Assembly: GCA_963383645.1 (NCBI GenBank)
Contig: OY726576.1
Coordinates: 10,220,102-10,284,101 of the forward strand
Source: Muscardinus avellanarius
Lineage: Eukaryota > Chordata > Mammalia > Rodentia > Gliridae
DNA: 64,000 nucleotides
Direction: 5' to 3'
Shown: in pieces, positions 24,001-32,600 of the stretch
Numbering within the stretch: position 1 is the stretch's first letter
Layout of the letters: each line of letters begins with the position of its first letter
Notes under the pieces: generated by a model
What the model was told of the DNA's origin: nothing
The model's input: the letters and a program-made list of their open reading frames with translations, nothing else
Databases searched by the model: none
Program-made: the position numbers and the translations under genes

Positions 24001-27000
24001 AGAAACACAGAAATCTAAAGTTATATTCCTTTTAATCAGTTATTGCTTTGGAACCAAACATCAACACAGACATGAGGGGCACCAAAAAAATCTATCACAG
24101 TGGAAGAGAGGACCAGCAGAACAATTTTATCAGTTACATCCAGATCTTCTAGCTCCGTAACACTGAATCCTATAGTTGTAAGAAGCCCCAAAGCCTCTGA
24201 AACTGTTTCTAACAATGATTACCTAAAAGACCACAAGATGGCAGAATTTCTTTAGAAGTTCAAATCCTATTAAAATTAAGTTGATACAAGAATATTAAAG
24301 TGGAACTTATTAAAATAACAGTACATTTTAAAAATACCAAGAAGTGTTAGACTCAGAATGCACTGACTTAGACAAATAATTTACTGAAATAAAAATTAAC
24401 TTAGGAAGTGTCTCCATGGTTGCTTTAGTCATTTGTTTTGCAGAAAGGATATAGACTTAAAACTGTACATTATTAATCTCAAAACTTGACTTAGTCATTC
24501 CAACAATGAATAAGGTAAATCAGCAAATATTCCTAAGGCAAGTTCCAGAATACATCCATGAGTCAGTACAGACGCAGATTGGCTTTCATCATTTTCTGGT
24601 TGTTTGGCACATTTCAGGGTTTAATCCTGAGAATGACACTGAGTCATCAAGAAAAGCATATGTGGTCCAGTACACAGTGTCTATGTTAGGGAGCGGTGTG
24701 GCCTTCTAGAGCTTGCATTGAAAAGGGCTTAAACTACCTTTTGAGATCTCAAATACCCTTTTGCCTGCTAGGTGGCAGAATGCCTGGCCACACATAATAA
24801 ATGATTGTCCTGGTTGAATGCAGATGTTGATAGGTGCCATAAACAACAAACAAGTCAAGAGCTGCTTCATATTTCCTGTGCCTACTTCAAACATTGCTTT
24901 ATTTTTTCTTATTCAACAATGTTGAATGAATAGTTTGATTACGTGGATCACTGTTTAAAATAGTTGCTGAGTATTAAAATCTATCACATTATTCCAGATT
25001 GTTTCACAAACTTTTTGTCTGCTGCTTTGTCATTTATAACTAAGCTAAAGTATTTTAATTGCTTGAAATAAACTAAGAAACCAAGTGGGAGAGGTTTTGA
25101 TTTTGAGAAATAGGAAATTAACATAGAGAAACTTGAAGTCATTTTCATCAACTTTATCAGTTTTGGGGAGATCAGTCATTATCTCTACTTGCTGGCAGTT
25201 ATTGCTTGGATTAAATTAGTGACAGTTAATGACAGTCTTAAGAGTCTAAAACAGATGACCAAGTCATCACGGGGAAGCGCATCCTCTGCAAGTCCACGTC
25301 TAAGTGGGCTTTGGCATTAAATGCGCGTGCTCATATCACGTTTCCTGTATGACAGAGCATGCAGACAAACTCTAGCTAAGTGTTCATCAAGTGGAGTCTC
25401 GAAGAGCAGGAAGTGTGGGAGAATGTACAGTGTCAAATAATGATGGCATCTCGTACTCTCTCAGTGAATCAACCAAAGAAGTTTCTTCTGCCCAGTATTA
25501 CTTTATTTGGTTTTGTTTGTTTGTTTATTGTGGTTTTGGTACTGGGGATTAAAATCAGGGGGGATTCTTTCTCTGAGCTACATCTCCAGCCTTATTTTAC
25601 TTTGAAACGGGGTCTAAGTTGTGGAGAGTCTCACTAAGTTCCTGAGGCTGACCACAAACCTGTGATCTTCTCGTCTCAGCCTCCCAAGTACTGGGATTAC
25701 AGCTGCGCACCATGCACCTGGCTCAGTATTACAGCATGTGTTATGGTAACTTTGTAAAGTTGTTAAAGATGGCTACCATTACAGCGGTAAAAGTCTAGTT
25801 AGAAAAAGTAAATATTAAGCATTTAAGTGGTTGATGTTCTATACATACTCATTTGCCTTTACTTAAAAACTGATAAAGGGCCCCAAATGGTTTTTAATGG
25901 ATGCTGTGTTACAATTAAACATTGAGGTGTGTATAATTATTAGATAAGGGGAACCAGAACTATCATGGTGGAAGACAGAACTGGCAGAACACAGAACACT
26001 TTTTACCGGAGTCTTCCCCAGACCCTGAGTCCTAGGGAAGTGCAACTCTGGCTACATATGGCCGTGGTAGTTTCTCGGTATATAAACACATGTAGAAAAT
26101 TATATGTGGAAAGATAATTTGCAGCCTGGAGCGATGGGCAAGATTAAAATATTCTGGTCTTCCTCTCAAGTAAACATTTTATTTTTCCTTTGGATTACAG
26201 CATCTTCACAACTATTTCACAGTGACCCTTGGGATTCCTGCTTGGTGTTCGTACATCTTTTTCGTCATGGCCACTTTGGTTTTTGGCCTTTTCATGGGTC
26301 TGGTAAGAGATAAAACCAACTTTCTTTTTTGTCTTTAAAAGCAGAGAGGGTTTCGTGTAAAATTAAAACATGACCAAGAGAAAAAACACATAAGGAAACA
26401 TTCTTCTGTGTGAATTAGCATTTGCTTGTTTGATATTGCTTTCAGTAGTAATGTGAGATATATTGAGAACTGATTATTATCCTGACTCCTACCTCTTAAA
26501 TATTCTGAAGATAAGTGCTGCCCAGGACATATCCAGTGGTGAAGAAGAAATGGTGTGGACAGAGTCAGCTGTGACTTCTCACGTTGCTCACCTTGATCAG
26601 AACTTGTGGGGATAAAGCCAGAGTTGTCAGTTTTTTTCTTGGGCAGAGCTAAGATTTTTTTCTTATTCACATCTTCCAATTGAACTTCTGCTCGTGACCA
26701 GCTACTTATATATACACTCTGGTTTTTTTAAGGTGGGTTTTATAAGAGAACATAGATAAAAGAACACAGCCATTATTGTGGAAAAATATAATATTCAAAG
26801 ACAAATCACCGTGTCTTCTTTGAGCATGAAGATCAGTATCCAGTAGGTATCTGCATTTTCTCCTTAGGTGTTTCAGGTGAGAGTTGGAATAATAAATTTA
26901 TTTACTTAATTAAATAGGCAGCCATAAATGTGTTGACATGTTTTTCTCTTGATAACAGCTAGGGTTTTTTAAAAAATATTTTTCTTACCTATACTTGATT

Positions 27001-29627
27001 AACTTAATTGTATGTTGAACTCTTAATTATAAGAAGTTCTTTAAAATTTTATTAGATAGTAATTACATCATTCCTAAACACTCTAGGTTGAGAATAATCA
27101 ACAATTATAAAAGTCTTGTATTAAAACAAGAAATCCTTGCTGGGCATGGTGGGGCACGCTTGTTTTCCCCGCACTTGGGAGGCTGAGACAGGAGAATCGT
27201 GCAGGTTTGAAGCCAGCCGCGCTGGCTTAAGAGACCCTGTTTCCAAATAAAAAAGTATAAAATAGGTCTGGGAGTGTAGCCCAGAGGTAGAAGGGTTTCC
27301 AGGAACCCCTGTACCACCAAACAAAAACAACAAAACACAAAGGAATTCTTGATAAAATTATCTATATTTTATAATAAAATTTGACTGTCTAGCGAGGTCT
27401 TTTTAATAATAAGCTCTAACAAATTTTAACTTAGTATGACAAAGTAATAACTCCAAGGAGCCAAGGAGATTTGATTTCATTTTTCCATGCATATATTTCA
27501 TTCACAACATGGCTTGGTCTTTAGATCTGGCTGCTGATGTTAACACCGTAGATGGGGATAGAGCTAGGTCCCGAGTTAAGTTCTATTCTGTCGTTTTAAT
27601 CCTCTTGCTAATCACCATGCCCCCATTGCCCTAGCTGAAAGGGATTCGACTTTGAATTTAAATAGAATTGTGCTTCTCTGATCTATTATCTATGGCTAGA
27701 TTTTTCTAGCAGGGATCGGGGCTACATGCATGTGAGATCCATGTAGGGACCAGTGTTAGGTCCTGGGTGAGTCAGAGATAGAGGCGGGCGGGGATGTGGG
27801 TGGACACGAGCCTGTCAGAAAACCAGTGAGAACTCTCTTCTCCATAAGGAGCTTCAAAGTCTGATCTTTCAGGTTGATTTTAAGTCTGAGAAATTGAGTC
27901 AGGCTATCTGTGCTTGAGGTTCATTTGGAACCTTAGATAGAAATAACAGTACAGGAAGGCCTTGGCTTGAAGGAAGAAGAAAGCTGATTCCAGACTGTTC
28001 AGATGATTGAGAGATGGTATCATTTCTTACGAGAAATTGAGAATATAACTTTATTTAGCAAAATAATTTATTAATACATTTCCAAAAAATAGCAAATACA
28101 TACCTCTACTCAAAATCCCTTTTCTACAATCAAATGTTGAATTTTTACTTTCAGTAATCTTTGTGTGTTTTAAAACTTACATTTTGTGAATTAGTTAGAA
28201 TATTTGAAATAGTTTCATTCTTCCCAACTTAGACTCTGTTTTCAGAATAAAAAATAAAGGCTGGGGGTGTAGCTCAGAGGTAGAATGCTCCTGGGCTCAA
28301 ACCCCAGTACTTAAAAAAATAAAAAAAGTAAACTTACCTTTTATGTATTATACTAGTTGAAGCAGTCGCCTTCCTTCCTTTTAATCTACTTCGGAATGGC
28401 ATTTTTGTTAGCTTCTGGGATAGGAAGCCTTCCTCGGTTGTTTTACCTTATCACCACATAGAAAAGGATAACTTTGTAGCACACCTAGGGTAAAGGGCTG
28501 CTGCTGCTGGACAACGCCCTGGAGACTGGCCCCAAGGGCCCACTGGAGCAGCTGCCCCACCCACATCTTGCCCAGACTGCCTGAGGGATGGCACATCTGT
28601 TGGGAAGCCAGGATTTAATGAGTTTTTTTAGTAGTTTCTCTAGCTGAGTCAAAAGTAAATTAATAGTTAACACAGAATACATCTGAGATGAAATTGCTGA
28701 GTATACGATTTCCCAAAATAGAAGAGTAGGAATTAGCCTGTTACTCAAAGGAAAGAGCCTTTGAGATTCTGTTTGATCTCCGCTGCAGGGACCCCGCAGG
28801 CAGCAGAGGTTTTGTGACCCACTTGCCTCTGCTCCATGGAGGCAGAGTTACAGGTGATGTCTTCACGTGTGGGCTCCCGCTCTTCCACAGCTTCGCCATT
28901 TTCTGGGACCAAAAGCCAAGCATAGGCTTGTAACTTTCCAGGCTTTGCCCTGATGCCTTTTGGGATCCCCTTCCTCCCACGATTCCTCCTGGAGTCCAGG
29001 CAAGCAGGGTGCTTTTCAAAAAGGTATTCTTGAAGTCATTGCTTCTCAAGCTCATAAGCTTGACTATCATATTTTCTATTTTTTCCCTGCATTTTTTTTT
29101 CCAGTTCTGGGGATGGGACCCCGGGGTGTTCTACCTCCGAGCTACAGCCCCAGCCCTATATTTTTTTTGGTCGTGGTGGTACTGGGATTCCTGGAAACCC
29201 TTCTACCTCCGGGCTACACTCCCAGACCTATTTTTTTATATTTTTATTTGGAAACAGGGTCTCCTAAGCCAGCGCGGCCGGCTTTGAACCTGTGCGATCC
29301 TCCTGTCTCTGCCTCCCAAGCACAGGGATTACAAGTGTGCACCACCACAACCGGCTCCTCAATCCTATTTTTTTTATTCTTTATTTTGAAATAGAGTCTC
29401 ACTGAGTTGCAATAGGCCTCGCTAAGTAGCTGAGGCTGTCCTTCAATTGCTATCTTCCTGTTTCATCCTCCCAAATGCTGATTACAAACATGTGCCACCA
29501 TGCTTGTCCTTCTGCATTTTATTATTTATTTATTTATTTATGTATTTATGTATTTATGTATTTATTTATTTATTGCTACTGGGGATGGAACTCAGGGCAT
29601 TCTATTTCCAAGCTACACCCTCAGCCC

Positions 29628-29699
<72 letters not shown>

Positions 29700-32600
29700 T
29701 GTCTCATTGAGTTGCAAGGGACCTCACCAAGTAGCTGAGGCTGTCCTCAAACCACATTCCTCCTGTCTCAGCCCCCTGAATGCTGGGATTACAAGTGTGA
29801 GTCACCATGCCTGGCTCCTCCCTGCATTTTATTTTATTTTTTTCATTTGAAAATATATTTTTTCTTTTTCTTTTTTTATTTTATTTTTATGTAGATTATA
29901 TTGAAAATGGCATACATTCACACAGTGCTTGGTGCCCCCCCACTTTCCTTTTTCCCCTCTCAACAATGAGTGTCCAGGTTAACCATGCTACATTCTCACT
30001 TATACACATATTCGAATGTAGCTCCTCTATTAATTAACCTCAGCCTTCTTCCTCTCCTACCCTTTCTTTCTAGCTTTGCTGAGGTTTCCTCTCCGTTATC
30101 TGGAGTCCCTCTGGTATCCCTAATACTCCTTAGTTTGGGCGTATTAGAGAAAACATGTTGCTTCTCTTTCTGTGCTTGTCTGATCTCACTTAACATAATG
30201 TTCTCCACGTCTTTACATCTTTTTACGAATGACATGATTTTGTTCTTTGTTGAGTAGAATTCCATTGTGTGTATTTCCCATAATGTTGCAGTGCATTCAT
30301 CTGTTGATGGAGATCTGTGTTGGTTCCATATTTTAGCTATTGCAAATTGTGCTGCTATGAACTTGGGTATGCATATGTTTCTGAAGTTCTCTGATTTCAA
30401 GCCCTTTGGAAAGATACCCAGGAGTGGTATAGCTGGATCATATGGTAGATCTTCCCTGCATTTTAAAAGATTGAAAACTTAAGCAAATCTGCTCGTTTAA
30501 TTTTTTTGACTGAGTCTGTTTTATGGTTCAAATATTTTACCAAATGTTATTTTTTACATGTAAACAGAGGGCTCAGTTTTAGAATCAAGGATCTATTTTG
30601 CACTTTTAACCAATAAAGGAGGGCCCTTGTGCATAGCTTCTCTGTCAGGTTGCCTTGGCAGTATCACATCTGCTGTTAGTGACGGGCCTCTGAGGGAGAT
30701 GGCAGCGGAGGTCTAGATGAAGTGAAGAGCCTGCAGAACATACAGACCTGGATGGCTCAGTCCTGGAGACTCTTAGACTCCGCTTACTCATGGAAAAATA
30801 AAGGGCTGCCTCTATTATCTGATCTCCCTTGTGTTGACTATAAATAGGGTCTTAAGTAGCTTGTTTTTAGAGATGCTGCTGGGCTGCTGGCCAGCCTAGC
30901 CTGGGGCCTCCCACAGCGAGCATCTTCAGTGTTACAGGCGTAGAAGTTCTCCACTGTGAAGAAATTCATCCTGGGGTTGCATGGCTATCTGCACCTATCT
31001 GGTTCAATGCAGAAACCTAACAGGGTCATTGGTTGTAGAAAATGAAGAGGAAGGCACCATTCCCTGTAGGCCCGGGTTCTGGATGGATCACTAGATGAGA
31101 ATATAGAGCTTGGACTGAGTGACTAATGAAAAGTTAAAGGCTCTCCTCCTTGTTTTAGAGAAAGAATTGTACACAGTGTGGATGTCTCTGCTAGTAGACA
31201 TAAAGCAGATGTTGAAAATAGGCAGGCCCATTTGAGTGCAAGTGAGAAAGCAGCTGAGTGCTTTCCCTAAGGTTAAGTAGCTAGTGCAAGAAAGACAGAG
31301 GTGAGACTGGCCCTCAGAGCCTTTGTGGGCCAGGTCTCTGCCAGCCCTCCAGGGGCCAGGGCCTGTCACAGGCGCAAATTACTCCCTCTGGATTTTGCCA
31401 CTGAAGGGGTTCTTCTTCTTTTTCCCTCCTGGTAGAATAAAGAAAGGAGAAGAGACACTATGTCCTGTGAACAACTAGTAAACATGTGACCCTCACATTA
31501 AAAACAGGAGGTTTGTAACCGCAGTCCTAACAGAGGGAACACTTTCCTTGTTCTGTTCAGATCAGTTCAGTGGCTTGGAGCTCATTGCATGCCCACAGCA
31601 TATTCCCGAATCCCCTCGCTGCACCCTGTGGGTCTGGCCAGCCCATGCTTGCTGCTCTCTCTGGCCCCAGGAGCCCTGGTGACCACGTGGTGCAGCTCAG
31701 AGCAGCGGGGCGGCAGGCATTGCCGTTCCCTCCTCACCAGCCCAGGACCCCATAACTGGATGCAATCTCTCTCTCTTAAGTATCACAGTGCTTTATTCAT
31801 TGTTTAAGACTTATGTTCCATTTATCTCTATTATTAAGCTTTTCATTTTTTCCCCTTTTCAAGCCCCCCATGTCAACATGGTACTTGAACTTAATGAACC
31901 AAATATTAAGTAATAAATAAACATATCCTTCGTAATAATCCTGAACACAAAGTAGGGTCCTCATTTAATGCTTATAAAATCTAATCAAAAGGACTAGTTT
32001 AAAATTTGAGAGCACCTGTAAAACACAAGTAGATGTAGCATTATTCCTGTTTTTAAACACTGAGCAATTATTTGAAGAAAGTCCATAGTCTAAGTAGTGT
32101 CCAGTAGTCACTGGAGGAATGTCTAGCCTTCTAAATGGCTCCTGAGTCACGAGGTGCTGTAGGGAGGGTGGGGTTGCAGGGGGAGAGAGCGGGAGAGAGC
32201 GTTTCCACCTGGGTCTGGCTCAGCTGACTCTTGGACTTCAACCACCAGTTTCATCAGTGTGCCCCACTAGTTCCCTGGTAATGGATCCTGACTGCCTAGT
32301 CCTGTCCTCAAGGAGCTTGCAGTTTATCGATGAAAATACATGTTTAGTATAGTAAAAGGTGACTTCTGCTTCTGTCAAGGTCAAAGATGGAACCAGTCAA
32401 CCTGTGCCTCATGTATAATCTAGTTCACCTCATCTAGGTCTTCTCAGAGTTTGTCTCTGCTAGAAATCTCTTATGATACTTTAAAGAATTCTGGGCCCTC
32501 AGCTGGACCTGGTGTTGCACACTTGTAATCCCAGTTCTTGGGAGGCTGAGCCAGGAGGATCACAGGTTCAAGGCCAGCACACAGTAACCTAGTGATACCT

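Larger units (their letters stand above)
20067..26200 (+). other. TMX4 intron 5
   Basis: This 6.1-kb intron contains an hAT-type DNA transposon fossil split by a SINE (20437-20876) and further SINEs at 21084, 21593, 23023 and 25533. I recognise nothing in 21690-23020, 23230-25520 or 25730-26200. Confidence 0.92.

Noticed and set aside
28741..29070. 109-codon minus-strand frame
   Set aside because: No homology I can name and no exon context. It may be part of an unrecognised repeat.
29522..29573. Regularly spaced short repeats resembling an array
   Set aside because: This is a microsatellite tail of a SINE. There are no unique spacers, so it is not CRISPR-like.
29447..29850. Overlapping frames rich in SFFL repeats
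   Set aside because: Produced by the (TTTC)n and (ATTT)n microsatellites inside a SINE.
30454..30482. Continuation of the L1 upstream of 30454
   Set aside because: The target-site copy at 30454-30466 marks the 5' truncation. Sequence beyond it is not L1-like.
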